Of a DNA stretch of 64,000 nucleotides, positions 32,840 through 41,868 are shown one piece after another. The DNA comes from UBA3941 sp002385665 (GTDB lineage: Bacteria > Bacillota > Clostridia > Caldicoprobacterales > UBA3941): positions 1-64,000 of the forward strand of contig JBMNFJ010000008.1 in the NCBI GenBank assembly GCA_050949255.1, read 5' to 3'. The notes below the pieces were generated by a model. The model made no database searches. It worked only from the letters and a program-made list of their open reading frames with translations, and was not told the origin of the DNA. The position numbers and the translations under genes were made by a program. How positions within the stretch are numbered: position 1 is the stretch's first letter; every line of letters starts with the position of its first letter.

Positions 32840-35143
32840 ATGAAGAAAGTAGCTGTGATGACATGGTCACACTATCATAATTTTGGTACTTCTTTACAAG
32901 TAACTGCATTGACTTATGTAATAAGAAAATTAGGATATCAAGTTGATGTAATTAATTATATACCTCATGGTAAACTAGTATCTTTAAAAGGATATAAAAC
33001 CTTTAACTATTATATAGGTAAGGTCAGGGAAAAAACAAATAATAGGAAGTATAGATCTATTTATGATGAAGATAGAGAAAAAGCATTTGTTAAATTTTTA
33101 GATGAAAATATTAGTCTAACCGAGGAATGTAAAACAGATTCAGATTTATTTTTATTGAATGAGAAGTATGATGTCTTTGTATGCGGTAGTGATCAAATTT
33201 GGGCACCTACAATTTTTAATGCAAAATATTTTCTTAACTTTGTAGAAAATCCACGAAAAATGGTTGCTTATGCTCCGAGTATAGGATTATCAATTATTGA
33301 TGATCCATATGTTAGAAACCGGATGGCAGAAAATATCAATAGATTCATTCACCTTTCAGTTCGAGAGGAACAAGGTGCCAAGTTGATAAGAGAGATTTGC
33401 AATAAAGATGCAAAAGTTGTTTTAGATCCAACTTTACTTTTAACATCTAATGAGTGGGATACAATGTCTGTACCAATAGATGAAGATAAACCCTATATAT
33501 TATGTTATTTTTTAGGGACCAATGAAGAAAACTGGTCACATGTATATGCATTAAGTAAGAATACTAATATGCATTTAAAAATTATTCCTGTTTTTGAATC
33601 TGACTATGCTAGAGGGCATGACGTGGTAAAGGGAGTAGGACCAGGTGAATTTTTAAGCTTAGTTAAGAATGCTTCGCTAATTTGTACTGATTCTTTTCAT
33701 TGTACAGCGTTCTCGATTATATATAATAAACCATTTTATTCATACGAGAGGTTTTCAAGCAAAGATGAGAATAATCAGAACTCTAGAATTTATAATATTC
33801 TTAAATTATTAAAACTAGAAAACAGATTAGTTAAAGATAAGACAAGTATACCTGCCCAACCTTTTAATTGTGAGTATAATGATACAAACAAACAATTAGA
33901 AAAGAAATATCACGAGTCTATAGAATTTTTAGAAAAAGCTTTAAGAGAAGCAGTAAATGATAATAGTAGTAGTGAATATAAAATAACAAATACTTGTTGC
34001 GGATGCGGGGCGTGTTCAATTATTTGTCCAACAAATGCTATAGAGATTAAGAGGGATAATAAAGGATTCCTGAAGTACTTTATAACTGAAGAAAAATGTA
34101 TTAGATGCAAGAAGTGTAAAACAGTTTGTCCCTTTAACAATAAGAAATCTATTGATATTAATAAAGATATTCATAATTTATATATGTTAAAATCAGTTGA
34201 TAAAAATGTATTATCAACCTCATCTTCTGGAGGAGCAGGATTTGAGATAGCCAAACATCTTTCTGAAGAAGGATATGATGTGGTTGGATGCGTTTATGAT
34301 AAGAAAAAAACTGAAGCAGTTCATAAACTTGTACAAGCCGGAGATATTCAGGGATTAAATGCTTTTAAGGGTTCGAAGTATATCCAAAGTAACACTAAGG
34401 ATTGTTTTGAACAAATTATTAATAAAACACAGAAAGCAGTTATTTTTGGGACACCATGTCAAATAGCGGGGATAGACCTATTGTTAAGAGCCAAGAATAA
34501 AAGAAAGAATTATGTTCTAGTGGATTTAATATGCCACGGTGTGCCAAGTCAATTACTTTGGAATAAGTATTTAAAGGAAGGTTCTAAACGATATGGGTAT
34601 GGTAAGTCACCTAATGTAAAGTTTAGGGACAAATCAAAAGGCTGGAGAAAAATGTATATGAATATCGAGGGTGATAATAAAAGATATGTGAGAAGGGATG
34701 TAAAAGATCTTTTTTATAGATTTTTTCTCTTGGGAAATTGTTACATGGAATCTTGTTATGAATGTAACTTTAGAACAAGCTCATCGGCTGATATTAGGAT
34801 TGGAGATTATTGGGGACCTAGATACAGAGACGATAAAGATGGTGTATCAATGGTTATAGCAATGACTGAAGTTGGTGAGATGTTTTTCCATAAACTCAGA
34901 GCTGATAGTAAGATAGAAATAGAAAGGAACCAGTGTATTGAATATTGGACTGTACAATATCCTGAGAATCCAATCAAACCTGCTTTTTATGAAGAATTAA
35001 TCCAAGATCTTAGGGATGAAACTAAACCACTAACAGAAATCGCTAATTTGTATTGCAGTGAGTTTGAGTTTCACCAAAAATTAACGAAACCATATAAAGC
35101 AATCATGTCACTTGCTAGAAAAGAGAGAAGAAAAAATGAATAG
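32840..35143 (+). CDS. Polysaccharide pyruvyltransferase fused to FrhB-like Fe-S protein
   Basis: A 767-residue two-part protein. Residues 1-340 are a polysaccharide pyruvyltransferase (WcaK/CsaB) domain: the start KVAVMTWSHYHNFGTSLQV, CGSDQIWAP and CTDSFHCTAFSIIYNKPF are characteristic. From about residue 380 come two cysteine clusters, CCGCGACSIICP and CIRCKKCKTVCPF, each able to bind a 4Fe-4S cluster. The rest (about 440-750) is the coenzyme F420 hydrogenase/dehydrogenase beta-subunit domain (GTPCQIAGIDLLL, LICHGVPS, RIGDYWGPRY). In other capsule loci these are usually separate neighbouring genes. The first half should add ketal-pyruvate to a sugar; the redox role of the second half is unknown. 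Confidence 0.88.
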   Translation: MKKVAVMTWSHYHNFGTSLQVTALTYVIRKLGYQVDVINYIPHGKLVSLKGYKTFNYYIGKVREKTNNRKYRSIYDEDREKAFVKFLDENISLTEECKTDSDLFLLNEKYDVFVCGSDQIWAPTIFNAKYFLNFVENPRKMVAYAPSIGLSIIDDPYVRNRMAENINRFIHLSVREEQGAKLIREICNKDAKVVLDPTLLLTSNEWDTMSVPIDEDKPYILCYFLGTNEENWSHVYALSKNTNMHLKIIPVFESDYARGHDVVKGVGPGEFLSLVKNASLICTDSFHCTAFSIIYNKPFYSYERFSSKDENNQNSRIYNILKLLKLENRLVKDKTSIPAQPFNCEYNDTNKQLEKKYHESIEFLEKALREAVNDNSSSEYKITNTCCGCGACSIICPTNAIEIKRDNKGFLKYFITEEKCIRCKKCKTVCPFNNKKSIDINKDIHNLYMLKSVDKNVLSTSSSGGAGFEIAKHLSEEGYDVVGCVYDKKKTEAVHKLVQAGDIQGLNAFKGSKYIQSNTKDCFEQIINKTQKAVIFGTPCQIAGIDLLLRAKNKRKNYVLVDLICHGVPSQLLWNKYLKEGSKRYGYGKSPNVKFRDKSKGWRKMYMNIEGDNKRYVRRDVKDLFYRFFLLGNCYMESCYECNFRTSSSADIRIGDYWGPRYRDDKDGVSMVIAMTEVGEMFFHKLRADSKIEIERNQCIEYWTVQYPENPIKPAFYEELIQDLRDETKPLTEIANLYCSEFEFHQKLTKPYKAIMSLARKERRKNE

Positions 35144-36548
35144 AAATGACAGAGTTATAAGGACAACAATTATTTATTTTATAGGAAATTTTGCATCAAG
35201 ACTACTAGGTTTTATTCTGCTTCCTCTGTATACTGCTTACTTAACAAGTGCCGACTATGGTACTGTAGATATATTGTTGAGTACTTTACCGTTAATAGCA
35301 CCTATTTTTACAATGCAAGTTACAGAATCAGTGTTTAGGTTTTTAATGACAGATAAAACTGACGAAGCTAGGAGAACAACAATTACAAATGCGTTAGCAA
35401 TATTTATAACTGGAATTTTGGTTTTTACTATTTTGTATATTCCTTTTCTTTGGAAACTTAAGTTTAGTTATGGCATTTTATTTCTAGCTTACTTTGCCAC
35501 AACTTATATTGGAATATTTTTGCAACAGGTTTTGAGAGGTTTTCAAAGAACAGTAGAATATGCATTGACAGGAGTAATTTCTACGGTTGTTCATGCTGCT
35601 TTAAATATATTCTTACTTGTAAAAGTAGGTTTAGGCGGAGAAGCATTATTATTTTCTTCTATAGGCGGTTCTCTAGTAATTACATTTTATATGATTAAAA
35701 GAACTAAAATCTGGAGATATCTTGATGCTAAAAAATTATCTAAAGTTGAAGTAAAAAGACAATTAAAATTTGGTATTCCTTTAATACCAAATCAAATTGC
35801 ATGGTGGATTATTAGTTTACTAGGAAAATATATATTGACTTATTATCATGGTGTTGCTGATAATGGAATATTAGCTGTTGCAAATAAATTTCCTAATTTA
35901 ATAACCATAGTTAATTCAATTTTTTTGCAAGCATGGACAGAAAGTATTATAAAAGAATACAGTTCTGATGATAGAGATAAATTTTTCAGTGATGGTCTTG
36001 TTAAATTTGCAATTTTCACATTTTCAATGGCTGCATGCTTGTTGCCAGCGATTAAAGTTTATAATGTAATAGCAATAAGTGGTGATTTCTCATATGCTTG
36101 GAAATTTGTACCTATATTGGCAATAGGGAGCTCTTTTAATTCTTTAGCAACATTTTTAGGAACTATATATACTGCTTCAATGAAAACAAAGCAAGCTTTT
36201 ACTACAACGATGATTGCAGCTGTAACTAACCTTATTATGTCTATTTTGCTCATCCCTCTACTATCAATATGGGGTGTTGTAATTTCTAACATGACATCAT
36301 TTATAGTTTTCTATTTTGTAAGGATTAAGTCAATCAGTAACATAATCAGCTTAAAGATTAATTATCATAAACTTATTCCAAGCTTAGCTTTGTTGTCGAT
36401 CTCAATATTTGTTTATTATACTTCAAGTGTATATAATCAAATTTTTGCTATTTTAATATTGGGAATTGCTGCTTTGTATTTAAACAGAGATATTTTATTA
36501 AATTTACTATCATTTATTACTAAGATAAAGATTAAAAAGAATAGTTAG
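35136..36548 (+). CDS. Oligosaccharide flippase (Wzx, MOP superfamily)
   Basis: A 470-residue membrane protein with about 12-14 helices and no long soluble part. ATG 35136 overlaps the previous stop by 8 bases and follows GAGAAGA; an in-frame start 24 bases earlier is possible. The N-terminus TIIYFIGNFASRLLGFILLPLY and the LKFGIPLIPNQIAWWII segment are typical of Wzx-type polysaccharide transporters. It should flip the undecaprenyl-linked repeat unit so that the Wzy-like protein at 29785-31107 can polymerise it. No Wzz-type length regulator is seen in the window. Confidence 0.9.
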   Translation: MNRNDRVIRTTIIYFIGNFASRLLGFILLPLYTAYLTSADYGTVDILLSTLPLIAPIFTMQVTESVFRFLMTDKTDEARRTTITNALAIFITGILVFTILYIPFLWKLKFSYGILFLAYFATTYIGIFLQQVLRGFQRTVEYALTGVISTVVHAALNIFLLVKVGLGGEALLFSSIGGSLVITFYMIKRTKIWRYLDAKKLSKVEVKRQLKFGIPLIPNQIAWWIISLLGKYILTYYHGVADNGILAVANKFPNLITIVNSIFLQAWTESIIKEYSSDDRDKFFSDGLVKFAIFTFSMAACLLPAIKVYNVIAISGDFSYAWKFVPILAIGSSFNSLATFLGTIYTASMKTKQAFTTTMIAAVTNLIMSILLIPLLSIWGVVISNMTSFIVFYFVRIKSISNIISLKINYHKLIPSLALLSISIFVYYTSSVYNQIFAILILGIAALYLNRDILLNLLSFITKIKIKKNS

Positions 36549-36559
36549 GATGATTTAAA

Positions 36560-37690
36560 ATGAAAAAAGTAATGGTAGTCTTCGGCACAAGACCTGAGGC
36601 AATAAAAATGTGTCCTTTGGTTAAAGAGCTAAAGACTAGAAAAGAAGTAGATACAGTAGTTTGCGTGACAGGTCAACACAGGGAAATGTTGGATCAAGTA
36701 TTAGAAGCTTTTAGTGTTGTTCCAGATTACGATCTGTCTATAATGAAAGAAAAACAGACTTTATTTGATGTTACTATAAATATATTGGAGAAAATGAAGG
36801 ATGTTTTGGAAAAAGAAAGGCCAGATGTAGTTTTAGTTCATGGAGATACATCTACAACTTTTGTAACAGCATTGGCTTGTTTTTACATGCAGATCCCTGT
36901 TGGACACGTTGAAGCAGGACTTAGGACTTATAATATTTACTCTCCGTTTCCCGAGGAATTTAATCGGCAGGCGGTTGGTATTATAGCCAAATATAATTTT
37001 GCACCTACTGATCTATCAAAAGAGAATTTAATTAAAGAAGGCAAAGACCCAGCTTCTATATATGTAACTGGTAACACAGCTATCGATGCTCTTAAAACCA
37101 CAGTTAGAAATGACTACTCTCACGAGCACTTAGATTGGGCCTCAGATAGTAGACTAATTTTGATTACTGCGCATAGAAGAGAAAATCTTGGTAGTCCCAT
37201 GAGAAATATGTTTAAAGCAATAAAGAGGATAGTGGATGAATATCCTGACATAAAGGTGATTTATCCAATACATATGAATCCGGTAGTAAGAGAGACTGCA
37301 AACGAAATTCTAGGGAACAGTGATAGAATAAGAATTATTGAACCTCTAGAAGTGTTAGACTTTCATAATTTTCTCGCGAGATCTTATTTAATATTAACTG
37401 ATAGCGGTGGAATTCAAGAGGAAGCTCCTAGCTTGGGGAAGCCTGTTCTTGTAATGCGTGATACAACTGAAAGACCAGAAGGGGTGGCTGCAGGAACGTT
37501 GAAATTAGTCGGTACTAATGAAGATACTATTTATGATACATTTAAGTTATTGCTTGAAGATAAAAATGAGTATGAAAAGATGAGTCGTGCAAGCAATCCT
37601 TATGGTGATGGTTTTGCAAGTAAAAGAATAGCAGACATATTAGAATATGGTGAAGCTATGCAAGAAGTTGCGGCAGCAAAAGAATACTGA
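36560..37690 (+). CDS. wecB: UDP-N-acetylglucosamine 2-epimerase (non-hydrolysing)
   Basis: A 376-residue enzyme interconverting UDP-GlcNAc and UDP-ManNAc. The start VMVVFGTRPEAIKMCPLV, CVTGQHREMLDQVLEAF, VHGDTSTTF and HVEAGLRTY are diagnostic; TAHRRENLG and LTDSGGIQEEAPSLGKP complete the active site. Length is normal. It supplies UDP-ManNAc for the surface polymer or for teichoic acid linkage units. It is the last complete gene of the biosynthetic run and is followed by a terminator. Confidence 0.96.
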   Translation: MKKVMVVFGTRPEAIKMCPLVKELKTRKEVDTVVCVTGQHREMLDQVLEAFSVVPDYDLSIMKEKQTLFDVTINILEKMKDVLEKERPDVVLVHGDTSTTFVTALACFYMQIPVGHVEAGLRTYNIYSPFPEEFNRQAVGIIAKYNFAPTDLSKENLIKEGKDPASIYVTGNTAIDALKTTVRNDYSHEHLDWASDSRLILITAHRRENLGSPMRNMFKAIKRIVDEYPDIKVIYPIHMNPVVRETANEILGNSDRIRIIEPLEVLDFHNFLARSYLILTDSGGIQEEAPSLGKPVLVMRDTTERPEGVAAGTLKLVGTNEDTIYDTFKLLLEDKNEYEKMSRASNPYGDGFASKRIADILEYGEAMQEVAAAKEY

Positions 37691-37878
37691 TTAATCGTCT
37701 CTGGTCAATAATCAAAGTATTAGCACTTGATAATTGCTAGAACAGATAAGTTCTGAGTACACATTTTTGATTCAATTAAATGATATAGAGTTTTTGGTCA
37801 AGACTTTGTGATACTGGATATGCAGAAAATACTACGCTATAGTACAAAATTCATTGATTGATGATAATAGCTAAAAAG

Positions 37879-37907
37879 AAAAGGGCTAGCGTTTAGCTCT
37901 TTTTTTA
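37879..37907 (+). terminator. Terminator at the end of the polysaccharide operon
   Basis: AAAAGGGCTA pairs with TAGCTCTTTT (one G-U pair) around a four- to five-base loop, and the stem runs into seven T residues. It lies about 190 bases after wecB. Confidence 0.75.
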
Positions 37908-38165
37908 CACAGATATATCAGAATATTCCATCAAGTGTATTTATGAATATATGATGACTGCTATAGTTATGAAACTCTGAAAAAGTTTTCTTACTATAAC
38001 ATTAGTAATAATCAGAATATATCAACATTAATACGAACTAATTTTATATTAATGGACTCGAGATGAGAACTTGAGTGATAGGGGGGTTAAATATGAGTCA
38101 AGTCCAAAATAGTGTGTAAAATGCCTCGGTAGTTAAATAATTTGAAATTCTTTAAAACGATATTT

Positions 38166-38288
38166 TTTGCACCTTGAAAAACATAAGCGTTTATGCCGTG
38201 AAAGCCTATTGATACAGGGGAGGCCACTCTAGTATAATCTCGTAGAGGAAATACCCGCCTCCATATAGAAAACCTCTTTTCAAGGTAT
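38166..38288. repeat. Miniature relic related to the IS1182 element
   Basis: TTTGCACCTTGAAAAAC at 38166-38182 closely matches the terminal repeat of the IS1182 element at 26746 and 28527. TTTTCAAGGT at 38277-38286 is its inverted partner (ACCTTGAAAA at 38171-38180). Inside, AGTATAAT and AGAGGAAAT mirror the start-side sequence of the complete element. It is about 120 bases with no coding capacity, so it is either an internally deleted copy or a MITE-like derivative. Confidence 0.55.
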
Positions 38289-38620
38289 TAAAACGTGCTA
38301 TCCAAAACCATGCCTCAAGATAATAAGAAATATCGGAATCAACTTCTACAGCCACCTGTTCCGGTACACTTTGTATCATCAATCTCCTTGTTAAGGGTAC
38401 CCGATTGTATGTCTACCGGCGAATCATAGGTCACTCTGCTGATATTTATGCAACGAGAAATTGTGCAGACACTTAAATTAGGATATCTCAACACATCAGA
38501 ACAAATATAATAGAATATGTATTCAGTATACAAAATAGTAGGTCCATTAATCTAGTAGTTGCCAACCATCAGAGAAGCAAAATCAATTGCGTTAAGTAAA
38601 AGAAGGAGGGGTGACCTACT

Positions 38621-38695
38621 ATGCGATTCATAGCCAAAGAATACATACGTCCTCATTTCAAATACGATGAATTCCGCTACAAGTACTGCGACTAG
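38621..38695 (+). pseudogene. Transposase-like 5' fragment
   Basis: A 24-codon frame, MRFIAKEYIRPHFKYDEF... ending at TAG 38693-38695, preceded by an excellent GGAGGGG at 38605-38612. The leader resembles that of the transposase at 17954-17968 (GGAGGGGTGA then CTAT). It looks like the surviving start of a deleted IS transposase; the family cannot be named. Confidence 0.35.
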
Positions 38696-38782
38696 CTTCC
38701 ATCTCAACGTAGAGAATTTACTCATGTAGATATAAGATAAGAATGAGCAATATGGTAAATTGTTGTGCTTATGCTGATATAA

Positions 38783-39304
38783 AAGTGTACCAGTTTTAGC
38801 GATCTGCTAAACAAAAAGTGTACCACCTCAACCACAAATTCCTTTATAATGATATTGTCGAAATTCATTATATTGGGGGAATAAAGGTGATAGAGATGGT
38901 ACAGTATGATTATATCAGATACTTATATTTTAACAAAGGGAAAAGCAAGCGTGCAATAGCAGAGGAAGTAGGTGTACATCGCGATACAGTAACAAGAGCA
39001 GTTGAAAATCCTGAGCATAAATATAATTTAACAGTTCAGCGTGACAGGCCGGTAAATCAAGACTTTGAAGAAAGGGTAAGATGGCTAATAGAAGATAACC
39101 AGGGTAAGCCCAGAAAGCATCGCCTAACCAAGACTCGTATGCATAATCTTATGTGTGATGAAGGATATAAAGGGAGCTATTCCGCCTTCACATATCTAAC
39201 AAGGCAAATCGAAGAAGAACTTAATATCAACTCAAAAGAGGCCTTTCTTAAACTAAATCCTATCAAAGGGACCATGCAAGTCGATTTTGGTGAAATGATG
39301 TAAA
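38783..39304 (+). pseudogene. IS21-family relic: left end and truncated istA
   Basis: Two copies of AAAGTGTACCA at about 38784-38825 are the left-end repeats of an IS21-like element. The following frame (GTG 38887 to 39303) encodes the N-terminal third of an IstA: RYLYFNKGKSKRAIAEEVG is the helix-turn-helix start, and the frame reaches TMQVDFGE, the first catalytic aspartate region, and then stops at the junction with the second IS21 element. Normal IstA is about 400-500 residues. The 3' part and istB of this copy are absent beyond the inserted element, so a deletion accompanied the insertion. Confidence 0.8.
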
Positions 39305-39419
39305 TGACATAATGAAAGTTAACCACTTCAATATGAAATGACAGCGAAAAAGTTTACCACCTTAAAATAAATTCCTGTAAGATTATATTAACTAATTTTC
39401 TTACAAGGAGATGAAAGGT

Positions 39420-40895
39420 GTGATTATTGAAGTGGATCTATACTCAAAGATTCGTACCCTCTATACCGAAGGAGAATCCATGCGGTCGATTGCAACAAGA
39501 CTAGGCATATCGCGCCAGACCGTAAAAAAATACTGCGAAGGCAATACACACCCTGATGTTAGGAAAGTATATACCCGGCAGCCCGATGTTATCACAGAAG
39601 ATGTTAAATCCTTTATACTTAGCTGCTTTCATCAGGACGAAGCAGAAAATCTCACCAAGCAAAAACATACAGCTAAACGGATTTATGATAGGCTTGTTAG
39701 TGAAAAAGCCTTTAGTGGTTCATATTCTGCTGTTCGTGTAGCTGTAAGAAATCTTAAGGCAGAGCATATGGTACCCAAATATGCTGATATTCCTTTAGAT
39801 TATGATCCAGGCGATGCTATCCAGATTGATTGGGGTGAAGCTACTGTATATATCAATAACCAAAAGACCAAAATCAATTTTTTCTGTGGTAGATTATGTA
39901 GCTCATGCGATATCTTTGTCCAAGCATACTACTCCCAGAATCTTGAGAGCTTTCTTGAGGCGCAACAGACTATGTTTGACTACTTTAGAGGCATTCCGAA
40001 GCGTCTAATCTTTGATAATGCCAAAGTTGCTGTACGGGAAGGTTTCGGGCGTCACGCGAAGGCCACTGATGGATACAAATCATTTGCAGCTCATTATGCC
40101 TTTAAAACAGACTTCTGCAATATTGCCAGTGGGAATGAAAAAGGCTTAGTTGAAAAGCTCGTTGGTTATGCCAGAAGAAATTTCATGGTGCCGGTGCCTC
40201 GTGTATCCAGTCTTTATGAGCTTAATCAAAGTCTCCTAAAAGATTGTCTAAACTATCGGAACACGCATAAGATTGAATCTCGCTCTCAAAGTGTAAAAGA
40301 AGCCTATGAACAGGAACTATACTTCCTAAGGCCGATTCCGGTATTTCGCTTTGACACCAGTCGGACCATAACTCCTATAGTTGGGGATTATTCAACCGTG
40401 CGTTTTGAAAAAAATAATTATTCGGTACCTGTCAGATATTTAAGAAAGAGTGTAATAGTCAAGGGTTATGCCAATGAGGTCTGCATCTACTACAACGGGG
40501 AAATTATTGCCTCTTTTGATCGGCTTTATGGCTCAGGGAAGACAACTTATCGTCTTGAACACTACATAGATTTGCTTGAGAGAAAACCACGCTCCGTATT
40601 TCAGGCAAAGCCCGTTAGGACTAATGTTACAAAAGAGCTGCTTGATTGGGGGCGTCTACTTCCAGGGGGTAATGCAGAGATGGTCAAGCTCCTTCGTCTT
40701 TGTGTAGATTACGGTGAAGATAGAATTTTATCCATACGGGATCAACTTCCTAGAAACATAGTTCCTTCAGTAGATATGATAAGGAGCTATCTCCATGAGA
40801 TACCCGAACCAAATGTATTGTACCTTAAGAATGATATACCTGTCACTGCTACAGACTTAAGAAAATATGATGAGAAATGCGGGGTGTCAAAATGA
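39420..40895 (+). CDS. istA: IS21-family transposase IstA
   Basis: A 491-residue transposase. GTG 39420 is preferred: AAGGAG at 39405-39410 has good spacing to it but is too close to the ATG at 39411. Residues 1-50 form a helix-turn-helix (MRSIATRLGISRQTVKKYCEG), followed by an integrase-like DDE core: IQIDWGEATVYI, LIFDNAKVAV and GNEKGLVEKLVGYARR contain the likely acidic residues. The C-terminal beta domain begins near 320. The stop overlaps the istB start by ATGA. Confidence 0.94.
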   Translation: MIIEVDLYSKIRTLYTEGESMRSIATRLGISRQTVKKYCEGNTHPDVRKVYTRQPDVITEDVKSFILSCFHQDEAENLTKQKHTAKRIYDRLVSEKAFSGSYSAVRVAVRNLKAEHMVPKYADIPLDYDPGDAIQIDWGEATVYINNQKTKINFFCGRLCSSCDIFVQAYYSQNLESFLEAQQTMFDYFRGIPKRLIFDNAKVAVREGFGRHAKATDGYKSFAAHYAFKTDFCNIASGNEKGLVEKLVGYARRNFMVPVPRVSSLYELNQSLLKDCLNYRNTHKIESRSQSVKEAYEQELYFLRPIPVFRFDTSRTITPIVGDYSTVRFEKNNYSVPVRYLRKSVIVKGYANEVCIYYNGEIIASFDRLYGSGKTTYRLEHYIDLLERKPRSVFQAKPVRTNVTKELLDWGRLLPGGNAEMVKLLRLCVDYGEDRILSIRDQLPRNIVPSVDMIRSYLHEIPEPNVLYLKNDIPVTATDLRKYDEKCGVSK

Positions 40896-41644
40896 CAGAT
40901 ACCCTGAAGGCGCAAACCATTGAACTATATTCAAAACAGCTAAGGACCCCCATGTTTAACAAATATTTGGATGTAATCAGGCAACTTGATAAAAATCAAG
41001 GCTACGAGGACTTTCTGATTGCACTTATGAGAGTGGAGCTGGATTCTAGGCAGGAAAGTACACGCAGAAGAAAGATTAAGTCTGCCGGATTTCCTTACCT
41101 AAAGACCATCGATGAACTAGACTTGTCAAGGTTCGAACATATGGATAACTCCTTTGTACATGAGCTTGCTTCATGCAATTTCATCAGCAAAAGACAGAAT
41201 ATCGTTATGATAGGTAACCCCGGTACAGGCAAAACCCATCTTTCCATAGCCCTCGGCATAAAGGCCTGCATGCAGGGCATGAATGTTAAATTTTATACTG
41301 CTGCTAATCTGTCGAATCAACTAATTGAGGCCCAGGATAACCATAGATTAATTCGTCTTGAAAAGCAGATTGCAAAGGCAGATCTTTTAATCATAGATGA
41401 ACTTAGCTACTTAACTTTCAACCGGCATCAGTCTGAATTATTGTTTAAAGTCGTTGCTGACCGTGCTGAAAGAAGAAGCGTCATTGTATCGACTAACCTA
41501 AGATTTTCAGAGTGGACATCCATGTTTGAGAATCATACAATGGTTACAGCACTAATTGATAGACTTACTTTCAGATCCCATGTATTAAACATGAACTCTG
41601 ATAATCCCTACAGGGCGGAACATGCCGCTAAGGTATCCGATTGA
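40892..41644 (+). CDS. istB: IS21 helper ATPase IstB
   Basis: A 250-residue AAA+ ATPase related to DnaC that assists IstA in target choice. ATG 40892 overlaps the istA stop; GGGGTG lies just upstream, while the ATG at 40877 has no site. The Walker A motif is MIGNPGTGKTHLSIALG, Walker B is LLIIDELSYLTF, and SVIVSTNLRFSEW is the sensor region. The C-terminal ALIDRLTFRSHVLNM is typical of IstB. Intact. Confidence 0.95.
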   Translation: MTDTLKAQTIELYSKQLRTPMFNKYLDVIRQLDKNQGYEDFLIALMRVELDSRQESTRRRKIKSAGFPYLKTIDELDLSRFEHMDNSFVHELASCNFISKRQNIVMIGNPGTGKTHLSIALGIKACMQGMNVKFYTAANLSNQLIEAQDNHRLIRLEKQIAKADLLIIDELSYLTFNRHQSELLFKVVADRAERRSVIVSTNLRFSEWTSMFENHTMVTALIDRLTFRSHVLNMNSDNPYRAEHAAKVSD

Positions 41645-41708
41645 AATCAATAATATTTTAGCTGGGGAATGCTATATTCCACTAGTGTTCCCCTTTCTTA
41701 GAAACAAA

Positions 41709-41858
41709 GTGGTAAACCTTTTCAGTGTCAACTGGTAAACTTTTTGGGTGTCAAAGATGGTAAACTAATTGAATGTCAAAACCTCTGAACTGGTAAACAA
41801 ATTCACCGCCAAAGTGGTAAAGAAATTCAATGTCAGGCGGTAAACTTTTTCATTGACA
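41709..41858. repeat. Six imperfect ~22-bp terminal repeats of IS21
   Basis: The unit GGTAAACTTTTTGGGTGTCAA recurs, with variation, starting near 41709, 41733, 41758, 41791, 41815 and 41838. Units begin with (T)GGTAAAC and most end with TGTCAA. The last copy forms the right tip. IS21-family ends are known to carry multiple transposase-binding repeats; six at one end is on the high side. Confidence 0.8.
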
Positions 41859-41868
41859 TTCACAAACA

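Larger units (their letters stand above)
37908..38782. other. Degenerate IS graveyard between wecB and IS21 relics
   Basis: No intact gene. It contains a short truncated frame with a strong ribosome site at about 38083-38118 (GGGGGG, then ATG and MSQVQNSV-stop), the IS1182-like miniature element at 38166-38288 and a 24-codon transposase-like fragment at 38621-38695. The remainder is A+T rich and unremarkable. Confidence 0.5.
39305..41858 (+). mobile_element. IS21-family insertion sequence
   Basis: An apparently complete element of about 2.55 kb with istA and istB. The left end carries TGACA...GAAAGTTAACCAC at 39305-39326 and a second repeat TGACAGCGAAAAAGTTTACC at 39339-39358. The right end carries the inverse sequence GGTAAACTTTTTCATTGACA at 41839-41858 plus five further internal copies. 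It sits directly on the truncated istA of an older IS21 copy. No target duplication was seen. Confidence 0.85.

Noticed and set aside
38339..38533. A 64-codon minus-strand frame among the IS relics
   Set aside because: No ribosome site, no recognisable motif, and located in degenerate IS DNA.
41709..41858. Regularly spaced repeats resembling a small CRISPR array
   Set aside because: The units are imperfect, the spacers are only 2-11 bases, and they match the terminal repeats of the adjoining IS21.
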